Shown here in pieces: positions 1 through 11,445 of a DNA stretch of 64,000 nt. A program made the position numbers and the translations under genes. The notes under the pieces are model-generated. The model did not search any database. It saw only the letters and a list, made by a program, of their open reading frames with translations, and was not told the DNA's origin. The first letter of the stretch is position 1. Each line of letters opens with the position of its first letter. The stretch is from NCBI RefSeq assembly GCF_947623445.1, contig NC_135244.1, forward strand, positions 22,134,860-22,198,859, given 5' to 3'. The DNA comes from Clavelina lepadiformis. Taxonomy: Eukaryota > Chordata > Ascidiacea > Aplousobranchia > Clavelinidae.

Positions 1-442
1 CCGTATCAATTAAACAGACGATTTATAATGTCCAAATGAAAAGGCATAAAATAGGTCACAATAACATAACATGTATAAAAATCATAAGAAAGATAATTAC
101 AAACATTTGCAATGCACAAAAACATGGTTGTCTGAAAGATCAGTTTAATGTTAAGGCATATGTGAGCTAACAGTTTTTCCCTAAGAAGTATCATTAAAAT
201 GGCAGGCAATGATAAAACTGCAATACAAAATGAACAAATGGATTGCTTAATAATAATGGTTAAGTAAGCAGTACTTTTGAAAAGGTAAAGACAACTACTT
301 AACAGATTTACATTCAATTCATTCATTCAAGGAATAAGATCAATAGATATTCGATCCCGGTCATTGCTTCAGCGCCTCAAGTCTTCCTTGGTTTGAAATC
401 CCATTTCAGTTTGATCCTTTCAAAGAACTCATTTCCTTTGTT
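1..442 (-). other. 3' flank of ZCCHC10
   Basis: This stretch lies downstream of the ZCCHC10 stop codon on the minus strand and probably holds its 3' UTR. A variant ATTAAA poly(A) signal on the minus strand may lie at 144-149. I see no other gene in it. Confidence 0.4.
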
Positions 443-1970
443 TCACGATTCACTGGAGTCTGAAGAGTCCGAGCCATCCGATGAATCATCCTCAGACGAG
501 GAACTGAATGAATCTGAAGAGTCCGAGCTTGATGAATCTGATGACGAATCGGACGAAGAACTACTCGATGAGGAGGAAGAGGACGCAGATGAACTTGATG
601 ACCCACTGGATGATTTTCGATGCTTCTTTGCTGTCTTTTCCTATCACCATGAAATGTAAAAGTTTTAAGGAAGATTAAAGCCAAAAAATTTGGAAATTTT
701 AGTTATGATGACAAATTAGAAAGATGTTTGTCAGCAATCAAACATAATAAAACATACAATAATGCTTGAAATGTTATAATATTCGTATGATAGTAATTTT
801 CTGTTATTTTTTGTTACTTCATTTTGAAGCTTTCGTTTTGTGGCCTGCTTTACATGTTTGCTCAACTGATGGGATCTTGATGTTCTGTGGACATATTTTC
901 TTTCATTTTTGCATTCATATGTCCAATGTCCTTTTTGTAAACACTTTTGACAAGTAACCTCTGTCTGTGAGAAAAAAATGCAGAAAAAGTTAAAAACTAA
1001 GCTACAATTTATGGCATATCTTTAGGCAGGGTCAAAAAAATAGGACAACGCTTATAAGAACAGCATTTTAAAATTTTGTTTAAAATAATAGTGACTATTG
1101 CAGTTAATGCCTAATGAAAGCTTGAAATCGCTTAATTGTGTTGCAATGGACCAGGACTTCTCAAACTGTGGGTTGCGACTCCGTTTGGGGTCGCAAAATG
1201 TAATTTTGGGCTCGTGAAACAAATTCAATTTTAATAGATTGAATTGTTTTTTGTTCATTTTTTATTCGCTTTGCTGTTTTCAGTATGCGGTTCTTTTATT
1301 ACTGTAGGCACAATTTTTGTACTTTGTTTGATTATGTGCACTTGTATGAATTTTTCAGAGACAAAAATACCACTTGAGTTTTGTAATTAGACGTTTATTG
1401 TTTTAATATATTTAACGTGTAGGCTACCCATTAAGGTGTCGCATAGATTTTATGTTTCTAAAATAAGTTCGCAGAACTAAAAAGTTTCAGAAGCCTCGCC
1501 ATAGACCACTAAAATGATTCTTTTCAATGGAAAAGCTTTCCCACATTGCTTTTGAATGGCAATTTCCTGGTAATTTTTAGGCCAGCCTTGACCACTAAAA
1601 TAGTGCAAAAATGTGTTTGTATATTTATAACATATCTTTAAAAGATTCCAAGTTTTTGTATCTCTGCCTCTTCTGTTCTAAATTCTTATTCCTGTTTGCA
1701 AGTTGATAAATTTTTTAATTCAATTCGTATACACTAATGCCAAGACAGACATTACATTACTTTAGGCTAAGCATTACAGCGATAGCTGACGAGAGAGTCA
1801 AGTACAGTAATTCAAAAAGGTTCTATTATTATGCGTATATCAACTGAAAGTTATAATTCAGTCTAAGAAATACAATTATAAAGCTTGGCATACTTAAACA
1901 CATATTTTAAACTTACTTTCGACAAATTTGCCTGCCTTTGCTGCAGAATGGTCATCCACCTTGATGACAT
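443..1970 (-). CDS. ZCCHC10: Zinc knuckle protein ZCCHC10, 3 exons, 132 aa
   Basis: The exons on the minus strand are 1970-1917, 964-818 and 640-443. All have GT-AG junctions and keep frame, giving 132 residues. Residues 23-36 form a CCHC zinc knuckle (C-x2-C-x4-H-x4-C) within CQKCLQKGHWTYEC. This is followed by ERKYVHRTSRSHQL and a lysine-rich stretch, matching the vertebrate ZCCHC10 core (GHWTYEC, KRKYLHRPSRT). The last exon encodes about 50 residues that are nearly all Ser with some Asp and Glu, as in ZCCHC10. An in-frame Met at residue 6 is an alternative start. The family is presumed nuclear and RNA- or DNA-binding, but its function is poorly known. The donor after LQNE (GTAACA) is weak; an earlier donor at 803-808 would shorten exon 2. 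Confidence 0.85.
1152..1498. mobile_element. Short non-autonomous hAT-type element (MITE), copy 1
   Basis: This 347-bp element lies inside ZCCHC10 intron 1. It starts CAGGACTTCTCAAACTGTGG and ends with the inverted counterpart AGAAGCCTCG. The flanking 8-mers CAATGGAC and CCATAGAC match at 6 of 8 positions, as expected for an aged 8-bp hAT target duplication. The whole length aligns in reverse orientation with the element at 20069-20394. Confidence 0.75.
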
Positions 1971-2627
1971 GATGGTACGGCTGTGGTTTTACTCAGAGAA
2001 GCACAAGGAAACAACTTCTGAACTTTAAGAATCAAATTAGACTACAAAACCGTCAGACCGTAACTAGCTTATAGTGCTCTAGCTTTAGCCTCCGTACTGT
2101 ATACTATACGAATACCTATAGGCCTAGGATAAGCCATATAAACATAGTATATGATACTGTAATCTGGTAACATAATTAGACCTATAGGCCTATAGGCTTA
2201 GCTTGTGGGCTGCGTTGCCCGGTTTGCTGATAAGTACGCTAACCCTGGCTTCGCTAAAAACGCCAAAGTTAACGCCAGATTATTACAGTATTACGAGAGG
2301 GGTTCTTACGGTTATTAGCATAGAGTAGAAGTTTTGGAGAACCCAAAAATTGCTCAACCACCCGCTCAACTTTTCAAACTAGTTTCAACGCGTTTTACTA
2401 ATTTTGGACTAACTATGAAAAAACTGGGTTCACTAGGTTTCTTCTTCCACTTATGGTACGTTAGGAATCGTCATGATCATGCAAAATGTGTTTAAATCTC
2501 TTTGGATCATGGCACCGCCAATGCTCCAACAAATGCCAATAGGCCTGCATCCGGCGACAGGGGTTTACTTTGAGACTAAGTGGAGTTATCTTTTAGCTGC
2601 CGTTACTCACAGGTCACCCTTGGGCAA

Positions 2628-2657
2628 GGTGTAGCACCTATGGAGAGGTGCTACACC
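2628..2657. repeat. Perfect 12-bp inverted repeat
   Basis: GGTGTAGCACCT is followed by a 6-base loop and its exact reverse complement AGGTGCTACACC. No coding context or target duplication was found, so its role is unknown. Confidence 0.6.
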
Positions 2658-3153
2658 TACCTACACCAATACCCAGCCTCCCTATACAGGTAAACTGTCA
2701 CTTTGTTGTGTTTGTGTTGCAACAAAGTTGTGCATTGTATTTGTTGGTCATGATTTCAATAAAATCCTGTTAAAAAATTCCAATAGGCTATTCTATTTGC
2801 ATCTTCTTGGCCGTATTTAGCTTTCTTGCGTTTTTATTGCAAGATTCCCGATGTGCAATGCAAGAAGTGAGTTATGACTTAGTCGTAAGTATTAACGATA
2901 CAGTTTCGCAAAGAACATTTCAGTAATCGCAAGACAAATTTTCAATTTTTTCGAATAAATTAATCAAAGGATGTTGTACATATTGGTGAGGAATGTTGGA
3001 TGTGACATAACCTACACAGTTTATCACAACAATAAAGCACATAACATATTATATTAAAAAATAAATAAACTAATAACAAAATAAACTATACACACTTGAA
3101 GAATAGTTCAAAACAATTTTGATATTTGCAGTTCGTGCACCAGCGATCAAGGT

Positions 3154-3415
3154 AGGTTGTAACCAAGTCATTTTTTTAACTCGAGTCATTCTAAGTTGTA
3201 ACTCGAGTCAAGTCCAAGTCAGTACCTTTCAACGTACTGTAAACACTATTTTGACATCACATTATGCGTTGCGTTAAATTGGTTGCTATGAGGTCATAAC
3301 TGTCTACAAATTACTTGTTCTTCTCTAATTAGTGTTCTTTTTAGCCGTCACAATGGTTATAACGTAACTCCAATCAAGTCGAGTCATCAAAAAAGTTACT
3401 GGAGTCATTACAACC
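3154..3415. repeat. Probable MITE with GGTTGTAA termini
   Basis: The left end begins GGTTGTAACCAAGTC and the right end is its diverged inverted counterpart, ending ATTACAACC. Both arms contain GAGTC/AAGTC words. No convincing target duplication was found, so the exact borders are uncertain. Confidence 0.4.
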
Positions 3416-3570
3416 CAGGACGTCGCTGCTCACCGCAAACAATAGCAGGGAAGCCAGGCCAGTCAATCTCATTTTCATTGTACGCCTCCTATACTGACCC
3501 GGCTGTGTGTCTTAACAAACGCAATCTCTTCAATCGAAAACCAGATGAAGTGTTTGTGACGTCATCTTTT

Positions 3571-6500
3571 TCAAATGACTTCACTTTTGTCAGAAAGTTG
3601 CGAATCGCTTCGTTTTAAAACCTCGTCAATGTCCGGTATAAAATCGCGTAATTTCGCGACGTCGGGCAGCGACGAATATTGACGACTGGCTGCACTTTCG
3701 CTGAAGCATTCGCTCATATCGTTCAAAGAATACGAGTCCTCATCGGAAGTCATGCTCGATAATGAAGTCCTATACGAAGAGTCAACTGACACAGCGCCCT
3801 GCCGCAGCAAAGAGGCCGAGGCCAGTGACATGACGGATGCGGTGAGACCCGGATCTTTCTGCGTGTCCGTGTCAGTTTCAAGCGGCTGCAGCCGACAATC
3901 TCTCTCACCAGGATTCCAACCCAAATTGTTTAGAAAATTTAAATTGTCTTTGTTGGGCCGAGCCACTGATGTTTCGTGCTGGTCTTCGTCTTCTTCTTCG
4001 TCGTCGTTTTCCTGTTCAAGTTGAGTCAAAACCTCGTCCATAAATTGGATAGCTTCGTTGCTTCCGTGACTACTCAACTTCGACTGATGGGATCGGGATA
4101 AACTGTTTTCTGTCACTTCCCCGATGTCGTCCTCACTGGCTGAAATGACTGTAAAGAGAAGAAAATAAAGCCTGAAGCACCAACGTTTCATTCTTTGATT
4201 AATAACTTGGTGATTAAAAATGCAATACGGGGTAGAATAAAATCGATTTCAAACTAAACACAACAGTCTTAAACATCCCCGTCTGGAAAGCCAGTCCAAG
4301 TCGTGGGATAATCGGAAGAAAATAAACAATATTAAAACAAGCTCTAAAACGAGCACAGCAGCTTGTTAACGTCTGTATCATGCAGGTTCACATTCGCTTT
4401 AGCTACGTAACACGTGACTTACCGTCATCCTCTTCTTTTATTATAGAAAGAGGCGTGGTGGCAAGACCCCTACCTGGGAGCCTCCTTATGGATGGATTAA
4501 GTACCACGATCCTGCATGCATCGATGCCGTTTGAGTTACCCGGTGGGCTTTGCGGGACTTGTTGGCCTTGGTAACCAAGGTTTGAATATTGGCTCTAAAC
4601 AATTGGAAAATGCAGATGTTTGGTGGATTGCTAACCAATAAGTATTACTCGATAGCTACACTCAAAGGGTTTAAGATCAATATTAGGAAATTGTCAAAGT
4701 TATAATAACTCTATTAATTGACTAATTGCACATTAAAGCCGATAACTGACAATTTTCATGATGATCCATAACTTTTCCATAACGGTAAAAACCGCAAACA
4801 AAACAAAGATGTCGAAAAAACACGCTTTTGCGCTTACGTCATGATCTCCTTCGCACAGACTTTGCTGAGTTGTACGTCGCAAGCCTCCTGGTCTTTGCAT
4901 AATTGTTCGTCCCAATCTAAAAAATGGAAAGTTTTAATCATAACCTAACCAGGTTTCGGCATCAAACTATAACGTTCACAAACAAAAACAATTGGTCAAA
5001 GTACTACGGAGTGGTCATCCATATCGAGCGAGATTTGATGCATGAATACAAGCAACAGACTCACTGAACTAGTTCAAAGTACTTCTGTTCAGAGTTTTCT
5101 AACCTTTTTCCTGTGAATGCAAGCAGTACCACCATCAATGTACCGACCAATGCAAACGCAATGATCTTTGCCGTGTTAGAAATAACATCTGTTTCGGATT
5201 GTTCCTCGCCACCAGGAGCCGGACCAATGGGAACAGCTCTTCCGCTGATGCAGTTCTTCGTCTCGACTTCGAAATGACAGGACGAATCAAACTCGAACTA
5301 CAAAGAATTTTTTTTAACAAGTTATGACACTGTATGACCACTGACCAGTCAAAGTCAAATACACAAACAAAAACTTAGAATTGCAATAAATAAAGCATTG
5401 TAAGCTTAAATATACGATAAGACAACAATAGGTATTTTTAGAACAAAGTTTCAAACTGCATACATGCGCGGCTAAAACTAATCTATAAACACACAAGACA
5501 TACCCATGAGTAGGCCTATAAAATGTATTAGGCCTAGTTAATGTAGGCTACATGTACACAATTCCCTACACTTACATTGTCCACGCATGACTGAGATATA
5601 TTCCCGTATCTTAGCTTCTGCCTGAACCTCACTTCGCCGACTACATCGTGTGGGCAGGATTTATTATCGCAGCATGGAGACCAGGCCGACCAAACTGGGA
5701 GGCATATCTGTACAAAAACAAAACTACAGAAAATAAAGGGGAAGTTTTAAGAAAAGATCTTGTACAAGTACGGTACTTCCCCCATCAGTGTGTATTTATG
5801 TAACACCAGCAATAACTTGTTTTTAACTCTTTTCATTATATGTAATTGAAAACGATGAATAGACAGAATAAAGTAAAGCAAATGTTAGACCACGATAATG
5901 CAATGTGGCCCATAAACAACTTTCTCCATAAAAAATGAATTAAATTTTAAGCAAAATTTACGACTGTACAAACAATCAAAATACTTTGATCTTAATAGCT
6001 CTTGAGGGCCAAAATACGGTATAAAGTGAAAGACATTAATAAAAACTTCTCGATGTGTCTAAGCAAAACAATAAAGATGAACAAAACATCCTTACGTTGC
6101 AAGGAATTGTCCGTTGCGACGCTCCTTCGCAATGCTGAGTCATGCAGGTACGAGTTTGTTCAAAAAACGTCTCGTCATCACCACAGCCCATATTCGTGAA
6201 GTTAACTTGACCGTCGATGCAGAGAAGAGTTGGTAGCCATGGCGACCACGTACTGTCGTCCTGTTGTTCTTTTTTCACGTCTCTCTTTTTCATGCGAGTA
6301 AGATAACTTCTGGATTTTAATGAGGATTTCGGATTCGAGGAATCGGTGGTTACCCTGACAAAATAAAATAAGATAAATATTAACATGTTGCACATCACAA
6401 TAATTCTCATGAGAAAGTTGGACTTTAAAACAAGCAACGTAACAAAGTGTCTGTCGCATGTTTACGCTAGTACGTTTATTAAATTAGTCGGATGGTCCGT

Positions 6501-7608
6501 TGCAAACAACACATATCACGTGAAACACATTATTGTTGACTGCGTTTTTCACGCGCCCGTGAAAGAACTTCCCATGGGACACCCAATTCTAAATTAGACC
6601 TAATTGTACGCGGTTTAAAGTCAAAATATCTCATTGCCAGCTCCTACTTGCACATGGGCTACAATAATTTTTATGCAGCCAAGCAGGGCTATTGCCTATT
6701 ATAACTAAACTTAACTTGCTCAAAGAGTTTTTCCTGTTTACGCAAATACCCTGATGTTGGAAAATTCGCGCGTTCTATGCTACGCTTGTCCTGTTTCCTC
6801 GCAAAGCTAACGTGAAAGTTATGATATTTTAACCTAAGTCTGACCCATATTTATCTTCTAATGCAGACCTAATAACTACATCTTAACTCTAAATAACAAA
6901 ATAATCAATATTTTTATCTTGAAGGCCCATCTTTAAAAATAGGCTACGTGACGTATTTCAGTTACAGCAGTCACTTTCAAATTAATTTGTTCCAATTTCC
7001 ACACCCCTAGCCTGGCTAAAGCATAGTACTGATTTCACAATAAGTGTGCGTGGCCCAATTCACCTAACGAAAAATGTAATCTAAAAATAGTGCTGCGTCC
7101 GAAGATTTGAAGATTTCACACATCTACAATTTATCCTGAAACAATCGAGTCGAAATTTGCACTAAGACAAGTTAGAAATTGTATTAAGGCAATTTCACTT
7201 CGGACGCTGATTACGCTCAAGTTGCTGCACAAAACCCAATAAACGTGCGTTATTCATCCGACTATACCAAGATTTCGAACCCTGATTCGTTATTTTCAAG
7301 TAAAGGTGTTTCATCTGCATTGCTATGGTATCCAACTAATCTTAAGTATCGTTGAAAGAGTTCCTGGCTTAGCAATATTTCAGAGAAAATTTTCGGGGGA
7401 AGGGCTTCATTTTTTGGGTATGCCTATGACGTCAATTTCTAGAGAATAACCATAGAATTCGTGGGAACTAGTCACGTTCAATTACATCAAAAGCACGAGT
7501 CGTTTCATTTCATACTTACGTTCGTTTGCCAGCTAGAAGAGTTTCAGAAACCGCAAAGGAGTAACTGCATACTACCACGGCTAGAACCACATACATTTTA
7601 TACCACAT
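3571..7608 (-). CDS. Single-pass membrane protein with two TSP1 repeats, 7 exons, 500 aa
   Basis: The exons on the minus strand are 7608-7520, 6354-6096, 5707-5576, 5297-5104, 4916-4838, 4594-4423 and 4148-3571. All junctions are GT-AG and phase-consistent. Residues 1-21 are a signal peptide. Residues 66-115 form a divergent thrombospondin type-1 repeat (TWSPW, then R-T-C, H-C-E-G, R-T-I-P-C). Residues 118-158 form a second one (VWSAWSPCC to QSC). About 45 residues later a hydrophobic helix (205-223) anchors it as a type I protein. The roughly 275-residue cytoplasmic tail is rich in Ser, Asp and Glu and ends in SEVI, a possible class III PDZ ligand. TSP1 modules usually mediate matrix or guidance contacts. 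I cannot place it in a named family. A basic KKRD at 52-55 could be a processing site. Confidence 0.8.
6923..6952 (+). repeat. Dispersed short repeat, copy 1
   Basis: The core (CCATCTTTAAAAATAGGCTA) resembles the words at 9181-9219 and, inverted, at 16153-16186. It sits in intron 1 of the TSP1-repeat gene. It is probably a remnant of a MITE or SINE family. Confidence 0.35.
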
Positions 7609-10600
7609 AATTACATTCCCACTAGGCAGAATACCCTGATAAGGAAGGTATGAAATGTGAAAGACTAACTTGATAAAATTGTTAACTAACGCTCAACGGC
7701 TGAATATACACTTACCATTATTAAACTGCTACATAAGGGTAGTTACACTTCCCTGTTGCCATCTGACTGCCTATGCCTATCTGTGCAAAGTTCGCGCCTC
7801 TTGTTTATGACGTACAATAATGCCATTGTTTCAAAACAAAGAGTCAAACTAAAAGCATAATATACTGTATTCGTTACTAGGTATGCTTCCTGTGAGACCA
7901 TATCAATCACTAATGACGTCAAAGAGACGCAAAACGTTTACCAACGTATATTTGGAAAGATACTCAAGACACGTACTATGGTAGTGTGACGTAACAATAA
8001 CCGAAACGATAAATCGCGGTGGTGTCCATCTAAAGTTAAAAGTACGACCTAAGCTTCGTAGCGTTCTGTTTTCAGAAAGTTAACTTAAAACAAACCTACA
8101 CCTTGTCTGAGCTTATGCTTTACCGCTACATACACTGACGACACGACGGTTACCATTTCGATGCGTGTGTTTATTTCCGCGCCTCGCCCTTGATCAGAAT
8201 ACATGTTCTCCAGCTCGCACAAGTCGATTCGGCTCCACCCGTTAAAATTATTGTAGTAGAGCGACATGTAACGTTAAGCAGATGCAAAACCGCAATGCGT
8301 TGCATCATATCCTCTCAAATATCCGGCACACAGCTTATACGCGCACGCACACGCACGTATTACACACCTTGCTTATCACGTCATAAGAAGCATGATCATG
8401 AAACATACTGTGGTGCAATAGAGATGGTCTGCTGGTTGAACAGTATGGCGCTCTCACAAAGGTAGGTGAAAATGACTGATTTATACGATGTAAAACCTTT
8501 GATGTTTTCTCTTGTTGCTTTTTAACGTTTTTGGTGTATTCCGGCGCTGACATGCATCGGTGCAAAATTATGCAATCAGGCGTGACGAATCGATATACGA
8601 TCAAACGAAACGACATTACAAGAAATGTTTGTAAATCTTTAACACGTTTCCAGGACACAAATAAAACTTAAAAGCGGTTTACAGCTAACGAGTTAAGCTC
8701 AGGTTATGATTGAGTGCGAACGGCAAACTAAACTGCTGCTACGTCATGGATGTGCGTATACGACCTAGATATCACCCTAATTCATTACTGCACGCACACG
8801 ACGGTGTTCCAATACTAAAGCTTCTCTTCATATAACATTCTCGCTTGCTGAACTGCGCTTGTTATTTTTATAGAACAGCGAAACAGCGATAAATCCTTCT
8901 GTTGGCCTACAACCCCCATGAAATTTTAATTTGGCCTTTTAAGACTATGCTGCGTAGGAGGATCATTTATTACAATTCAGGTAGCGTTTCAAAAAGGCTG
9001 CCACCATTTCGCCCGAAACAATCGTGCGTTCGAAGCTATTTGTCATTATTCCTTGCTAACCTAACTTTAATGTTGTAACATAGCAACTTGAACCTAACCT
9101 AAATATACCTTTAAGCTAAATCTAACTCCAATAAAACCTTAAACAGCTAAAATCAACTTTTTCCATGACCATTCTCCTTGCCTAACCGCCTATCTTTAAC
9201 AACAGGCTGCGTGGCCTACACCTGGTGAAATAGTACCTTCGTTTTACAAATTGTCGTCGACCCACGCAATACACGGTCGTGGAGGTTACTGCCATTTTTA
9301 TTGAAGTCGGCCGAACATGCCATGGCTAAAGATTTGAAAAAGAAATACAGGTACAAACATTTAACGAAGTATATCTGATAACGGGCACATTTTCAGGCTT
9401 AACAAACACACAAAAGACTCTAATTTCAATATTAATAACCCTTTTCTACGTTCTCCGCAGGCGCAAAACTCTCGTAAACTTTTCTCATAAAATACCATTC
9501 AACTCCAAGCAGAACACAATAGGTCTGCTGCTGCATACACATTACTCCACACATAACTCATCTCTATTACAAAACGTTTCCTCGCCAACTGAGTCTTAAC
9601 AATAAAATTTTCATTTACGTTCTCCTCCTCCGCAATCAGGTGAACAATTACTGCATAATCACATGCAAAGTACCGCCTAATACGTAATACTGAATATGGT
9701 TAAAACGTGACGTTATTACGCTAATGAGTAATGACTAAATAACCGAAGTGTGCTTGTTAAGTTAAACAAATTAACGTGAAATCTTCTGGTGAGAGAACTC
9801 TATGTGTGGACCCATCCATAGGGATAGTCGGCCTAACAAAAAACGTTTTCGATAAAATACTTTACCAATGTTCGAAATTTGGGTCACGAGTTTGGAATAC
9901 TATGTTATGGAAGACTGAAGCGGACAAAAGTAAAAGTTATTACGCGTAAGGTAGCCTAAAGGTTAGTAGTAGATTGGTCGAACGAAACAAACAAATTGGG
10001 TGCTTATGAAAGGCTGACTTGGTTAAACAGGTATCGCATCTTGTAGGTTATTCGTCATAGGCATACAAACATGCTTATACGGTTTTTACGCTTCTTTGCA
10101 AAGTGACTTTTTGTTTTTTGCCTCTTTAGCAGGAGAAGCACTAACTCTCACCGAAGTTAAGTGTCAAACTGGGCCAGCACGCTACCCAATAACTGTAGAA
10201 ATAACCAAACTTGCATTGCTTGACAGTAAACTTTACAAAGCAATAGAAATCTTTAACTTGTTTTGAAAGAACTATCTTGCAACGATTTCGTTTATTTCGT
10301 CAACAATTGTTTATTTGCGTGAAAAAGTGATCGTTCTGGTAGATCTGGTGGTGATTGGTTGAGGTTCGTCACATGCCTTGAAATTGGCAACTAATTCGAT
10401 CCGTTATTTGAAGCGAACAGCGCGCCCATGCGGATTAAAACATTTAACTAATGCTGACGACACACAACTGAGATTGGGCAGGCTTATCATACGTTTTCAA
10501 GCCAAAATGGATTGTTTCGACCCGGCTTTGAAAGTGGAAATTCTCAAAACGAACCCGGGCAAAGCATTTTAACGACGCTCGCTTCCGTTCAACGGTTTAG

Positions 10601-11445
10601 AATTTTAGACCATATCGGATGCAGGAGGATGTGCAGAAAGCTTTGTTGCTTTCTCTCGTTTGCTGTGATTGTGTGCGAGCATGTTTCTATTCTACTGTGC
10701 ATTGATAATAAGGTCCGCAGCATACTCCACTCCACCCTAAAACTAAACAGTGTCTCGGTATGATGCACATAAAATGATATGCGCTTCTAGCAAAATTTAT
10801 TGAAAGTTTTATCTACGCACAGCATAAATATTTAAGCCGCTACTGATATACAAAAATGTAAGTCCACGTTTCATAATTGCAATTTCACGAGTGAAAATTT
10901 TAAATAACAACGGAAAGATTTGCAACAAATGTTAGTGCAGTTTTGTGCTGCGCAGAATAAAAAAGTGTATGAAAATTTTGCTTCAGATAAAACAATCTCA
11001 TTTTTTCAATGATTAAATAAATTACATTTCACCACTGCATACATGATTACTAGTAAGATCAACTACTGCTACGGACTAAGACATTAAGAAAGCAGAATGA
11101 AAATTAATCACTATAATGTAGTTCTGTACCTAGCAGTACCACTGCAACACAGTACACACAGCTAGTCAGCAAATTGCAACAAATACCATAAATATTTGCA
11201 TAAAAAAGGTTGATATAATAATTTCCAGCCAGCGTTTATTTAATACTAGTCTACAATAGAAATAAAATGCAGAGATTTGGTTCTTTTTGTTTCTCATTGC
11301 TTAAAAATTCGGTTACTCAACCAAACTAAATGAACCAAATGAGCATTGACACCATAATTTAGAATTCCCTACAAAGGGAAAGCACCTCTACTGTTCACTT
11401 AATAGAGGTCGATTGTTGCACAATAAACGAATTTTTTCTTTTATA
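7609..11445. other. Gene-poor interval
   Basis: This 3.8-kb stretch lies between the 5' end of the TSP1-repeat gene and the 3' end of the CKAP4-like gene. Short open frames exist on both strands, but none shows a recognisable domain, signal peptide or convincing exon structure. A minus-strand AATAAA (11235-11240) is a candidate poly(A) signal for the CKAP4-like gene. Confidence 0.5.
9181..9219 (+). repeat. Dispersed short repeat, copy 2
   Basis: CCTAACCGCCTATCTTTAAC followed by a GGCTGCGTGG word matches the copies at 6923-6952 and 16153-16186. The preceding 120 bases are rich in TAACCTAA-like words. Confidence 0.4.

Larger units (their letters stand above)
1971..3570. other. Intergenic region upstream of ZCCHC10
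   Basis: No coding sequence was recognised here. The region holds a perfect hairpin (2628-2657), a probable MITE (3154-3415), and runs rich in TATAGGCCTA-like words around 2110-2200. The ZCCHC10 promoter should lie close to 1970. Confidence 0.5.

Noticed and set aside
393-659. Acidic plus-strand open frame rich in Asp, Glu and Ser
   Set aside because: It is the antisense shadow of the Ser-rich last exon of ZCCHC10, which has splice support and homology on the minus strand.
7261-7350. tRNA B-box-like word on the minus strand (GGGTTCGAAATC)
   Set aside because: No A box at a proper distance and no cloverleaf could be drawn.
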